Assembly: GCA_031308135.1 (NCBI GenBank)
Contig: JAHLJT010008756.1
Location: 67,506,026 to 67,570,025 of the forward strand
Length of the DNA stretch: 64,000 bases
Source: Acheta domesticus
Lineage: Eukaryota > Arthropoda > Insecta > Orthoptera > Gryllidae
Direction of reading: 5' to 3'
Position numbers and translations under genes: made by a program. Under the pieces are notes generated by a model that had not been told where the DNA came from, searched no databases, and was given only the letters and a program-made list of their open reading frames with translations. Shown piece after piece: positions 44,450 through 55,900 of the stretch. The stretch's first letter is position 1. Each line of letters begins with the position of its first letter.

Positions 44450-44950
44450 CCACTCGGCGCAAAACAAACAGGCACGCTCCCGCCCCCGCCTACGCCTACA
44501 ACACCGTCCCTCCGCCGCCTCCGCTCTTTCCCCCTTCCCACCCCCACTCGCCCTCCCACCGTCCTCACTCGCCCCTATTCCGCTCCCGCTCCATTCCATT
44601 CATCCCGTCCCGTCCTCATCCCTATCTCTGGTCCTGTCCTCTCGCCGTCTCTGTCTCCCCTTCCCGTCCCCGCATCGTCTCCACCCCCCAGACCCGTCCT
44701 CTTCGCTGTCCCAATACCTTCCCGTCGCCCTTTCCTATCACCGCCACTATCCCTGCCCCCGGCCCCACCACCACCCTTCTCCCCGCCCCCGCTGCGAGGG
44801 CGAACGCGAGGGCGGGCGGGCGCTTTCGGGGGCGTCACGGTACAGTAAGCACAGCGCCGCGCCGCGAGCAGCCGCGGCGCCTCCGTGCTGCAGCTCGGCT
44901 CAGGTTATCTGCGGGGGCGGAGCCACGGAGCGGGTCATGGGAGTCCCTCC
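44450..44950. other. C-rich/CpG block
   Basis: The pyrimidine-biased + strand (CCCACCCCCACTCGCCCTCCC and similar) shades into a CpG-dense part at 44790-44900. The 289-codon frame at 44209-45078 is Ser/Pro-rich low complexity and changes character with the DNA composition, so I do not call it. Confidence 0.5.
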
Positions 44951-45733
44951 CGCTACTCAAACTTACTTTCGACGAGAATGAAACGAGAAAGAGGATTGGA
45001 TGCTCGACTAACCTGATTGCCATGCTCAGAAAATGCGTACGAGTACTTATATTATTTTACTCGAAACGAGAGTTGTAAAATAATGGTTTAATAACGTTAT
45101 TAATAATTAAATTATTGTTAATAAATTAAATGGTATTTAAAATAATAAGTAATGTAAATAATTACAATTTTTTTCTTTTGTGGTAATGTGAACTGAAAGG
45201 ACGTTCACTAAAGGGCATAGGAAGTCTATTTTAATTTTAACAACAAAATGGCGGCCAAACGAGAGAAGACGCGCGCAAAGAAGGGATAACCTTGGTCCCA
45301 GAGATGTAAGCGGAGTGATCTGACTGCTACACTTTGAGACACCTCTATACGCTTTTTGAGTCTTCCCTCGGCGCATACTGAATCTGGAGGAAGTAGATGG
45401 GTTGAATAAATGATTGTATATGTTATTTATTATTTCCTGCTCCTGAGCTTTCGCTCGGAGGCAGGGTTAGATGTAATATGTATAATGTAAATAAAGCGTG
45501 AATGGTGCGAGAACGAAAAAAAGAAAATAAAATTAACTAAGACTATACAGAAGAAAAAATAAAGCAGTAACTTTGTAGCCAAAGTACATACAAATGAACT
45601 GAAAACTGAAACTGAAAAATTAGATTAAGCAAAACATTTCTAATGTAATTTTTAGTTCGTCTTTCAAGAATAGTGTTCCGTCTTCAGGCTGTACAAGCTG
45701 CAAGGCAATGGTTCAATGTTGTCCATCAAATTA
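44951..45733. other. AT-rich noncoding stretch
   Basis: AAAATGGCGGCCAAACGAGA at 45246 would begin a 13-codon frame (MAAKREKTRAKKG), too short to call. TA at 45732-45733 is the target site of the next element. Confidence 0.4.
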
Positions 45734-45908
45734 CAGTAAACCATCGTTAGCACGCACTCGCTTAACACCAATTTCGACGTACAAAACTTCGGTCCCGGTA
45801 AGGGGTTTTGGTAATACGGACATTTATAATACTCGGTTAACACGAATTTTTATAATACGAACTCTTATTATTTCGGTCCTTGGAATTCGTGTTAATGAGG
45901 GTTTACTG
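45734..45908. mobile_element. pogo/Tigger-like MITE with TA target duplication
   Basis: The element runs from CAGTAAACCATCGTTAGCAC to an end whose reverse complement is CAGTAAACCCTCATTAACAC. It is flanked by TA on both sides (45732-45733 and 45909-45910). The CAGTANACCCTCNTTAACACGAA terminus and TA duplication are typical of pogo/Tigger elements. At 175 bp with no transposase it is non-autonomous. Confidence 0.88.
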
Positions 45909-45910
45909 TA

Positions 45911-46430
45911 TAAAATAAAGCATATGGAGGTGTGTGTACTGTGGACGGAAAATTTTAAAACAACCAACAACAACAGTGCCACGCAACGCCACCGCGCCCG
46001 AGGAGTCGGCGACCCGGTTGCCTGCGATGCAGATCGCCTGCTGAGGAAGGGAGGGCCCGGCTAGCGCCGCGGCGCGCCGAGTGGGCGGGGCGGCACCTTG
46101 CGAACGAACGAACGCAACTGCCGCTCGCCGAAGGGTTATCGGCGGTTGGCAGGTGACTCCGGAGGCGGGAAAAAGGGGGAAGGTCACTGAGGCAGCCGCG
46201 TGCGGTAATAATTGTAGTATTTTGAGAGATGGAGCGGGTGAGCTGAAGCAGCAATAGGGAAAGTGTAACTTGATAAGAATTCCAAGATTGTTATATGAAA
46301 AATTAATAAACGCGTATACTATATAGCTGTTATCTACAACATTGCTCTCATAGCTTTGAAAGTTGCTAATAACGGTAAATTAACGTGTTCAGACGTTTAT
46401 ATATATGCTTCTCTGTCCGTTTGTCTATGT
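45911..46430. other. CpG-rich block (45970-46200) and AT-rich flank
   Basis: GC-rich, non-repetitive block, then AT-rich sequence. The short frames are without recognised domains. Confidence 0.45.
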
Positions 46431-46760
46431 CATTCCTCTGCCTGCTTGCATGCCTATCTGCCTACCTGACAGTCTCTATCCCTCAGACTGTCCATGTCTT
46501 TCTGATTGCCTGTCTGTCAGTGTCTGCCTGTCTGTCTGTGTGTCTTACGAACTGACTGACTGGCTGCTGGCTGAGTGGCTGAGTGGCTGATTGACTGACT
46601 GACTGACTGACTGACTGTCTTTCTGCCTGATTCAACGCGTGTGAGCCTGTCAGCCTGCCTGCCCGGCTCTATTAACTCTGCCTGTCTGCCTGCCAGCTTA
46701 TCTAGAAGTCTGTGTATTTCCATGCTGGTCTGTACGCTTCCCCAGTGACTGCTGGCATAT
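46431..46760. repeat. Degenerate (CTGN)n tetranucleotide tract
   Basis: CTGCCTGC, CTGTCTGT, TGGCTGAG and an exact (GACT)5-type stretch near 46592-46615 form a decayed compound tetranucleotide repeat. Frames inside are Cys/Ser-rich by-products. Confidence 0.9.
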
Positions 46761-48049
46761 TTGTCTGTCTGTGTACCTGACTCCTTTCCGCCATTTTTGA
46801 TCTCTTTCTCTCTTCTCTGTCATCCTCCTTCACACTAACTCGCCCGTATGCTAACACTCTCATAAAGTAACCTCCGTATCTCTAATATTGTGCCAACTTC
46901 GCTAATGCGCAATTTTTGGGCACACCTCTGACACACATTTAGCACTATTGCAGGTCTCAAGAGTGACGACATTCCTTTGTACCTTGCGATTTTATGATTC
47001 AAGGCCTACTTCGTGGTATATTTATGGCGGGAACATGTTTATGGCGAGTAGCATAGTTTCGTAGCGGAGTAACAAGTTTGTGTGCATTCTTGAGCAAATA
47101 GACACTCCTGTTACAGACCGAGCTCTGACCACTGTACACTTTCGTTATCAAGATCAACGAGCATCTGAAAAACTTGGACGAAGTCTTATGTTCTTGTTTG
47201 GAACATTCGCTGACGAATGTCTTCATCATAACATGCAAAGGAGTGCCAGTAACTAAAGTAAACCAAAATATCTTAGTGTGTGGTAGAAACATATTAATTC
47301 GAATGGAAGTATCCAAACATTTATTTATACGTTATTTTGTATTTAATTTTAATATTTGCAATTTGCTGGAAAGTTGTTTCGAATTGAATATAATATAAAA
47401 TTCCCATATTTTATTCGTAGGATTTTTTCATAAGAGTAGATTTTTGCTTTATCCGTTCTCATGATTTTAGGTCTTCTGGGAAGCTGTAATATAACATCGC
47501 AAATACACATTTTTTTAGATGTAACACATTTTCTAAACGCTTATAAATCATGTCGCATGAATGAAAAAAGGACTATGTACATGCTATTTCCATGCTGCAA
47601 TACGTAACGTATTCCTTTCTCGAGCGTGTATGAATTGTTGGAACGCTCTTAGAAAAAACTCGAGATTTCAACATATTAATTTAAATTGTGTATTGGTGCG
47701 AAAATAATTTTCAACTAAAAACAATGAGAATATCCACTTCATTTTGTTAGTCTAATCCCTTCTCGATATGCTTTTTTTAGAAATCAATGTACTCGACAGC
47801 TAAAAAAATTATAATTAAATTTGATTTTGGAGCTGAGACATTTGGTTAAAAAGCGTCTCGACATGATTACAAATTAATATCGAATGAATGAAACCTTACT
47901 ACTCACTCAAAGAAGATGTACCCAGTTTTCTGTGTACAGTTTTACGAAATGTATCCCTTCTTGAAGAGTGTGAAGAGTCGTCGAAAGCCTGGCTTTTCAA
48001 CACGTTAATTGAATTTTTGAATTAAAATTCCCGCGCAGTCTACTTTTTG
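46761..48049. other. AT-rich noncoding stretch
   Basis: A 105-codon minus frame (47316-46999) is unrecognised. Nothing else. Confidence 0.45.
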
Positions 48050-48260
48050 TGCGTTCGCGCCGTTTCGAGGGCAGATGATCTGGCTGTCGGCCCTGCGGCC
48101 GAGCGCGGGGTGCGGGCCCAGCAGGTGTCGTATCTCACGCCGCCGGCGCCGACAGCTCCTATGAATATTTAATCCGCTAAATTGGGAAAGACGCGCGAAC
48201 GGCCGATGCGTCCCGAGTTTCTCCTCCTGGTTAAGGGGCGCGGAGAGAGGTGGTTTTCGG
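48050..48260. promoter_or_regulatory. CpG-rich segment with an AT core, candidate conserved noncoding element
   Basis: GC-rich unique sequence is followed by TCCTATGAATATTTAATCCG and CTAAATTGGGAAAGACGCGC. TAATCC is an Otx/Bicoid-class core. There is no simple repeat and no long frame. The functional reading is inference. Confidence 0.27.
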
Positions 48261-48289
48261 TCGGGAAGACTCTGAAACCGACCTTACCG

Positions 48290-48600
48290 ATACAGAATTC
48301 TGTGCAGGAAAATGTGCGGACTAAATCTATATTTCGTATCATGTAGATTTATGAACCGAAATCTGAATCGCGGCGTGTACAAGAAAATGTACAGACGAGA
48401 ATCTGAATCAACGTAGTAATGTACATTTTTGTACAGATATCTGCGTAATCTTCTGAACAGAAACAAGTACCGACGAGAATATGAAAGAAGTTTCGTCATG
48501 TAGGTTTCTCAGGGACAGAAATATGCTTAATATTTTGAATGGGAAAATATAGATGAGAATCTAAATAAAGTTTTAGCGACATGTAACATAAGGCAGTTGA
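48290..48600. repeat. Tandem array, period about 79 bp, about 3.7 units
   Basis: AGGAAAATGTGCGGAC (48306), AGAAAATGTACAGACGAG (about 48382), GAAACAAGTACCGACGAG (about 48461) and GGGAAAATATAGATGAG (48541) recur at 76-80 bp. Each is followed by ATCTGAAT-like sequence and then a CATGTAG-like motif. The units are well diverged. Confidence 0.8.
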
Positions 48601-49935
48601 AGTCATAATTGTCGTGGTGTGACCAACCCTTCTAGGTCATGTAATCCCAGGAAATACGATCGATATTTTTTCTAGTCAATATATTGTAGGAATCTTCTGG
48701 TTGTTCTTTAGATGGTACATGCTGGACCTTGTAGAGAAATGCATACGGTTTTATTCTTTGTTTGCCTGAGAGCGAATTAAGATTTGCACAGAAACAACGT
48801 TGGAAGGAACCGTGAGAGAAATTATGGAGTAGGAGAGAAGAAGGTGCCAGAAAAAACGAATTATTCGATGGTCAATAGACGAGAAAATAACGTAGGATCG
48901 ACGCGAAGTTAAGACATAATTAAATAAAACTTAGGGGATTAAATCTTTTGAGGAGAAATTAACACGTATTATCGAGTTTCGACTTCCAGTACCTCCGAAA
49001 AACGAGATAATCTGGTCGTACAAGTGACCGATTTCACTTGGAATAGCGAGAGATTATACGACTTTACCTATAGTTATATAAACGTTAAAAGATACGAGAA
49101 ACATGCTTACGAAACAGACAATGAATTGGCAGAAATAATTGCAATAATTCAAGATAGACCCAGCACTTTGTGATTGTGATACGATACAGGGTATCGATCA
49201 TGTGTTTTGCAAACCATCTTGCTTTGCTGGGGAATAAAGATGCAATGAATGGGTGATGAATGTGTTAAGAAATGACGTTGCAAAAGTGAAGATTGCAAAA
49301 AGTGGAATCGGAATAAGTGATGAAGCTGGAGAACATCCGAGGGGAAAAAGTCCTCTATGAGATCCATTTGACCACCCCAGAAAGACTTGAAGTGACTGAA
49401 ATTTTATTTTGAGTACCCACACCGGGAAAGCATGCCGCATCAGGTCAGCCTCTTCTGATGCTAGCACATATTGAGTGACAATTCATATTACGGAATGGCA
49501 TCATAAAATAACGATATAGTATTATCGCTTTAGAGAAAGAAAGGTTTCGAAAACACAAGCAGATTGTACGATTATGAAAAACTATCCAGTGGGATAAATT
49601 TCAAAACGAGTAAAATGAGAGCCTCTGGATCATTCAACAAGAAGTTGATCGCTATATGATGTAATAAGAGGGCATGTATCATGGTAATTTTCAACTCCCG
49701 TTTTAGGCTGAGTGTTTTTAAGGAATGTGGAGACCAAGTACTACCGAAACGGAGGAAGTACTTAGAATGGATGAATGGAGTTCTAAGAATGGAAGTAATG
49801 GGATTCTTCTCAAAATGTGCAAATTTGATAATATAAAAAATGTAAATTTGTTTAAACGTGGTATTATATTTCCAAATTTATGGATTAACATGTCATATTT
49901 TTCAAAAAAATAGTTCAAACATAGGCACCGTTTGA
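48601..49935. other. AT-rich noncoding stretch
   Basis: Nothing recognised over 1.3 kb. Confidence 0.5.
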
Positions 49936-49965
49936 CCTTCTAGTATTGAAATCAATACTAGAAGG
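49936..49965. repeat. 30-bp palindrome with 14-bp perfect arms
   Basis: CCTTCTAGTATTGA, two bases, then the exact reverse complement TCAATACTAGAAGG. It is the strongest single hairpin in the window and is not part of a recognised element. Confidence 0.95.
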
Positions 49966-50404
49966 AAAATTACATTTGGTTGAAAGATCAAGAAAAATAT
50001 TCAGAGGCGGGCGCACGCAGTGTTTTTCTCAGAAGGGGAGGTGGGCTGCAAATAATGTGTCTAGCCGACTCTATATTTTTTTATGAAGAATTCTTCTTTT
50101 ATTTTAGTTTTGTGACTCGTAGTTCATATTTATAACTTTAACACTTGATATATTGGACGTCTTTCGTTAGTATAGAAAATTAGCAAAAGCTATATTTTTG
50201 AACATCATTGGCTTGTGGAGGGTCTGAAGCCCCATGACGCCCTCCCCTTCCATTTGGCGCGCCGCTGAACCATCATTAGCCGTTTAATTTTCAAAGTTTT
50301 TATAAATTGTAACACAAATTGAAATATAAATAAGGAAATAGTTGTCATATATTCATTTATTTTTTGATTCATTTTTTAAATAAACTGTATTGAAAGTTAT
50401 AGAA
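49966..50404. other. AT-rich noncoding stretch
   Basis: Nothing recognised. Confidence 0.45.
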
Positions 50405-51060
50405 ATATATGCTTTTATGATCGTGCTGTTCCCGCTAAATACGGGGATTTGGAAATCATAAGAAACAAAAAGGGAAAAAAAATCAAAACCCAGAAAATAA
50501 TAAAACGCAGCACTATAGCTGCGCGGGCGGTAACCACGACGATAACAGTCCTAGCAAAAGTGGCTTTAACATGACGACCTGGTATGAGTGAAGAACTCCC
50601 GATAAATACGGATGAAAACATAAGGAACAGAAAAGGTAGAAAGATATACAACACCCTCAAAAAATAATATAGAACATAGAAACTATAGCACAATCGTGGC
50701 GAGGCGGCAGCAAAAAAATAAAGAGACAGCAACAGTAGCTTAACTGATGTCTATCTGGTATAAGCGTACGGTTCCCGCTAAATATGGGTAGAAAACCTAA
50801 GGGGAGAAAACGGTAAATAAATCTACCCCGCCGAAAGAAATCATAAAATTCGAATACCTACCAACCAAGATACTATTATGGTGGAGGCGGTGACAACGGT
50901 GTATAAGAGACAGCAATAATGTCTCTATTGATGGCCTGGTATGAGCGTATGGTTCCCAATGAACACGGTTTGAAAACTTAAAAAAATAAATTCACCTTCC
51001 AATAATAATATACTGAACCTCCAAGACACTATTACAGCGGGGGCGGTGGCAACGACGATG
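50405..51060. repeat. Satellite-like tandem array, period about 169-181 bp, about 3.7 units
   Basis: GTTCCCGCTAAATACGG and its variants occur at about 50427, 50596, 50771 and 50951. Each is followed by an A-rich part and then CACTATAGC/ACACTATTA, a GCGGYGGCRACGACGAT-like part and a CTGGTATGAGYG motif. The last unit's GCGGGGGCGGTGGC end merges into the next CpG block. Confidence 0.88.
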
Positions 51061-51600
51061 TCAATGGCACTCCCGACGGGCGGCCGTGGCGGTGGCGGCG
51101 GTGGCAGCAGCGGCCCGCGTCGCGTTTGTAGGCCGAGTGAAAGTGTCCACTGTCATTAGCATGTGCGGCGGCGGGGGCGGGGGCGGCCACGACGGCGGCG
51201 GTGGGGGCGGAGGGACCGGTGTCATCACGCGGGGGCCCGCGAGCGGACGCGGACGGCGGCGGCGGCGGCGGCGGCGGCCTGATATTCCGCACACCCGGCC
51301 GCGGCCGCTGACCGGAATCCGAATGACAGCGACGTCGTAACCGCCGCGCGGCGCGCAACCGCGCGCGCGCGCGCGCGCGCGCGCGCGGGTTGCCTTCCAC
51401 GGGCGGATCGCGTGCGCTCGCCGCCGCCGCCTTGACGGAGGAGGCGAGCGCGGCGGTGGGCGTGTGGAGGGCGGTGGGCGGGGAGGGGAACAGGGGTCGC
51501 TGCGTTTAGCGGCCGCGCGCCCCGCCCCTGATACGTGCGCCGGTGACCGCGCGCTTGCTGCAAACGCACGGCGATTGCCAATCGCGCCGGAGCATCTCGG
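51040..51600. other. CpG-rich block with a (GC)13 run
   Basis: GGCGGTGGC and GGCGGCGG simple repeats (51080-51275) with TCCACTGTCATTAGCATGTG as a non-repetitive island. A pure alternating GC run at 51361-51387 could form Z-DNA. Frames on both strands are by-products. Confidence 0.65.
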
Positions 51601-53330
51601 AATAGATGATAGGTTGGCCTAATAGAACAGTGCACCGGGGTTGCGAAAATGTGGGTGGAGTTTGATTTAATTTATTTTATTAAGGTACTATTATATTTAT
51701 CAATAAATGCTTGAAAAAATAGGATCCTCTATCAGGAGAGATTGGTGGAAATTACGTTCAAAATCGAAGCCATAACTAATAATGCAAGAATTAACACAGA
51801 GAAATGAAAATTTAATACAGAATACAATAAGATAATAATGCATAATCATAATACATGATAATAATAATGTCATAATAAACATAATTTTATCATCTAATTG
51901 AACTTAGCAATAATATAATATAAACGGCACCAATACGTAAACAAGTGAAACCTTAGGAAACATACTGCCCCAAAAAATAGATTACTCGTACGACTACTAT
52001 TACGTGGCGTGCTAAGTTGCCTACTACTAAAATAAAATAACTTAGTCTAATTTTACAAAACCTTTACAAGAGAAGTCTAGTATAAGAATTAACGTAATAA
52101 ATGTGCTGAAAAGTGGAACAATAAGGCAAAAAAACGAGATTAATGACACGCATTTTGTGATCTCTTGCCCATTTTTCTTAAACAATACAGATATGAATGT
52201 ATCTTTGAGTTCAAGGAAAGTAATAAGAAATCGTTTGAAAAGAAATGTTTCATTTCAAAAATTCAACATAATGTAAATGACCATATGCCATTTTTTCAGC
52301 AGGTTGCACGCGCGAGTTTATGCGCGTACCACACGTGTTAACCAAGGCGCAGAGGAAGTGCATGTGTGGAGGTCGTTTGTTCACCGGATGCTTGGCACTG
52401 CCCTTCCGACACACGCCAGCCTGGAATTGCGAGAATTCGCCGGCTGCCTTTGCAATGCCGAGATCCGGAATTCTGAAATTCTTGAATTTCGGCCGGATTG
52501 AGATTCTTCTGTCGGGAAGATTACCGCGCCCAAGTACTGGATCTTATCCAATGGATTTTGTGAGTAACTCCTCTTATGTTTTTTTAGGCATTTTAATTAG
52601 CCTATCTTCATGTTTGGAGCCCTTGTTTCGAGTAATACTTTATGTAATAACTGTTTACAGCATTGTCATTATTATACCACTAAAAGAGAATATTGTTTGT
52701 TTATTTTTGTTGTAGCTATTCAGATGTGAATTTCACATTATTTTGTTGTCATCAATAGTAATTTGAAGTGTGGTACTGCGAGCTTCTTATTTTGCTTTCC
52801 AACATTTTAACAGTTACGATATTTTCCTTTTACACAATACGGTTCTCTCAAGAACAACCCCTTCCTTTGATAAATATTAGAGCAAACATTGTTCAATGTG
52901 AAGGACAAGAGTGCGTGGGCTTATTCTGACCAAAATTTAAGAAGATTCCTCACTCGTCAGGTGCTTTGTGGGAATGTAACACATTTTTCATTGAATTCTC
53001 GTTTTTAATTAGCAACATACGTCATAAAGCGTTTTTTCCCGTCATTGTAATTCGTCTTTCTGCATATAAAGCTTTTAAATTATTTCTGTCAAATTTTCTG
53101 CCGCGGTAAGTAAAATTAGCTCAATTTGCCTTTCTTCTTTTAGATTCTATATTGTATCATGGTTGTATTGAATATGATGATGTGTACTAAATTAATTTAT
53201 ATCTATCTGAAAATATAATACAGGTATTTATGTAGCTATTTTATTTATACAACGCGCGTAATCTAGGAAGTATTTGCGATAGCGAATTGGGAAAGCGATG
53301 GAGATACTTCTTGGGTTTGCCCGTATACTA
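51601..53330. other. AT-rich noncoding stretch
   Basis: The moderate-GC part 52290-52530 has two overlapping + frames (74 and 131 codons) with no recognised domain. TTTTTTCAG near 52300 is a possible acceptor only. The rest is empty. Confidence 0.4.
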
Positions 53331-53930
53331 AAGACGTCTACTAAAGACGTCGTTTGCCGCATACTAAAGACGTCTACTCTCTAACCACGAACCTGTACGC
53401 TAAAAAAGGATCCCCAAATCACGGGTTAGTAGATTTCTTCAGTGTCAGTTACACTCGCGAGGTAGGGAACACAGTCGTTCGTTTCGCCCGCGAAACGAAA
53501 CGAGTAAAACTGTCGCGTATCCTAAACGTGTATGGACCCCCACTGGCAGAACATCGGGACATGGTGGGTGTCTCAGTTCGTCTCAGGGTGTCTCAGTTCG
53601 TAGAGCACGCGCTGGCAAAACCAAAACGAAAGCGAACGCCGCGGTGTTCTCACGCAGTCGGCGCACCCTATGCATCGACGCGTGCGGAATTTCTGTGGGC
53701 GCAGGCGGACGCCGCCGTGTCTTCCTGCCTGGAGCCCCGACGCCGTCGCCCGCTGTCTATATTTACCTTTCGCGCGTCCCCAGTCTTCTCGCGTGGAGCG
53801 AGCGGACGCCGTATAACTTTTCGGGGCAGCCGCATGGCAATTTGCCCGCGTGTTTTAGCGAGCCAGTTCGGAGCGTCGTCGTGTCGCCCCGGGAACTAAT
53901 ATGGGAGCTGCCGGCATAACGTCAGTTGGA
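53331..53930. other. Unique CpG-rich segment with local duplications
   Basis: ACTAAAGACGTC recurs three times at 53328-53370. GTGTCTCAGTTCGT recurs at 53568 and 53588. TTCGTTTCG/CGAAACGAA form a 9-bp stem at about 53479-53500. The 181-codon + frame (53354-53899) is in non-simple DNA, the most credible long frame by composition, but I recognise no domain. Promoter, exon or island are all possible. Confidence 0.3.
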
Positions 53931-54599
53931 ATGGTACGCTTTTAGAAAGTTAAAAATAATACTTTTTTCTAAAGAGGAGGTAGACATTGTTAATATGGAA
54001 TAATTAGTGGAATAGTGAAAAAATTGAGGTTTATATGGAATTGCGTAGTTTTAATGTATTCTACACGTTTCTGCTTTAGATTTCTTCAAAGCGCATTTAT
54101 TTTCATGTGTTAAAATTTGCTGTGAAGAAATCTGAAAGTAGGAGTATGTAAAATGTATTAAAAACTACACGATTGCATGTTAAACACAATTTTTTTCACC
54201 AGTGGACAATATGCGTTTTGATTAGTTGCTACTGAATTGGTTTTAGTTGAGATTAGTAAAAAGAGTAAGTAGAGATTTTTGGTGATAAATGTGGTCGTGA
54301 GCTAATGAAAGAGTGTAGGAAGTGAAAATACGAATTCAGTTTTTATTACCCCTCCGTAGTTGATATCTAACCATATGAATGTATGTTTTCAGCAAATTTG
54401 AACAACCTGAAAGAGCCGTAATGTAGTTGTTGCGTTCCCTATCTTGGAGTTTCCAAAACAGTACACGCACACTCCGGTAAAACAAAACAGAGGGTTTAGT
54501 TTCTGCCAAGAAACTGGTTCACATGTCTCGATGGAAGGGTAGTGTTTGTGTAGAGGAGCTGTTAACGCATATGTCATCGGACGCTAAATGGGTTTATTG
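53931..54599. other. AT-rich noncoding stretch
   Basis: Nothing recognised. Confidence 0.5.
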
Positions 54600-55640
54600 A
54601 AGGATCCGACGATCCCCCATGCAATTAGGGTGGATAAATTGGCCGTTTGGGAGGTCGATCGTGCGAAGAAACTGACGGGCTGGAGCAGGCAGATTAGTGA
54701 GTATGCGGATGGGAGTACAAGGAGGTGGATGAGCAAAGGGATCCGCGACTGATTTGGTGAGCGAGCGGACTGGTGGGGAAGAAAATGGGTGAGCTGGCGT
54801 CGAGAACGCGTGGGAGAGCAGGGGTGGACTGCTGAGTGGGGAGGCAGGCGGCCAAGTAGAATGCGGATGGCTGAGAGAATGAGAGATGGAGCGGAAGAGA
54901 CGGCGAACGGGTGAAAGAATGTGAGAGTGTAGGGATGTCCATGTGAGAGGATGAATCGGTGGGAGTGAGAGAATGATAGAGTGAGGTCTATTGAGAAACA
55001 GTGAGAGAGTGGAGGTGGCATAAGGAGAAGATGAGAGAGGATAAGGGGGCTAAGAGAGGGCGACAGTGTGAGGTATGAGCGAATGACAGGTTGAAAGGGT
55101 GAGGGAGTGAAAGGATGATATGTGCGTCTGAGAAGATGAGACGAATGACCGCGAGGATTTCACGAGAGGCTGGGAGGGTTAGACGAACGGCTGAGAGGAT
55201 GCGACAAACGGTTGAGAGGGTGAGGCGAGCGGTTGAGAGGGTAAGGCGAGCGGTTGAGAGGGTGAGGCGAGTGGTTGAGAGGGTGAGGCGAGCGGTTGAG
55301 AGGGTGAGGCGAGCTGTTGAGAGGGTGAGGCGAGCGGTTGAGCGGGTGAGGCGAGCGGTTGAGCGAGTGAGGCGAGCTGTTGAGCGGGTAAGGCGAGCGG
55401 TTGAGAGGGTGAGGTGAGCGGTTGAGAGGGTGAGGCGAGCGGTTGAGCGGGTGAGGCGAGCGGTTAAGCGGGTGAGACGAGCGGTTGAGAGGGTGAGACG
55501 AGCGGTTGAGGTAGGGACGAGTGTTTGAGAGGATGAGATGACCAGACAAAAGGGTGATCGACTGAAAGGGTTGTAGGGTGAGCGGGTGAGAGGGTGAGCG
55601 AGCAAACAGGTGACATTGTTAGAATCCGTAGGTTGAGAGG
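54600..55640. repeat. G/A-rich decayed tandem region with a 21-bp minisatellite core
   Basis: The core (about 55195-55515) is about 15 units of GGTGAGGCGAGCGGTTGAGAG with point changes. The flanks consist of more degraded GTGAGAG/GAGCGGG motifs. Because 21 is a multiple of 3, every frame keeps its register. One gives VRRAVER heptads on +, another STARLTL heptads on -, so a 374-codon minus frame (56112-54988) appears. That frame also crosses unrelated island DNA and is not called as a gene. Confidence 0.9.
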
Positions 55641-55900
55641 GTTGCTGCGATCGGGAGGCGCGGCGCGGGCGCGGGCGGTGTGCGGTGCGCGCGCGTCGGG
55701 CGGGTTGCGCCTGCCCGTCACGTGCGCCGGGCGTCGCGTGCATCGCCCTCGCTCCACGCCTGCGCCGCCGCCGCCGCCGCCGCCTGCGCAGGCGCCTTGG
55801 CCATTCGGGTCGCGAGCAGCCGCGCGCCGCGCTGCATTCGTGGGCGGTGGGCGGGGGGATGCAGGGCCGGCCGAGGAGTTGCGCAGTGCATTCGACCGGA
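55641..55900. other. CpG-rich block
   Basis: GC-rich with a GCCGCC run near 55763. It directly follows the minisatellite region. Confidence 0.5.

Noticed and set aside
44209..45078. 289-codon + frame
   Set aside because: Ser/Pro/His-rich low complexity that follows base composition, with several equally open overlapping frames and no domain.
46405..46723. Cys-rich small protein frames on both strands
   Set aside because: They come from a degenerate CTGN tetranucleotide tract.
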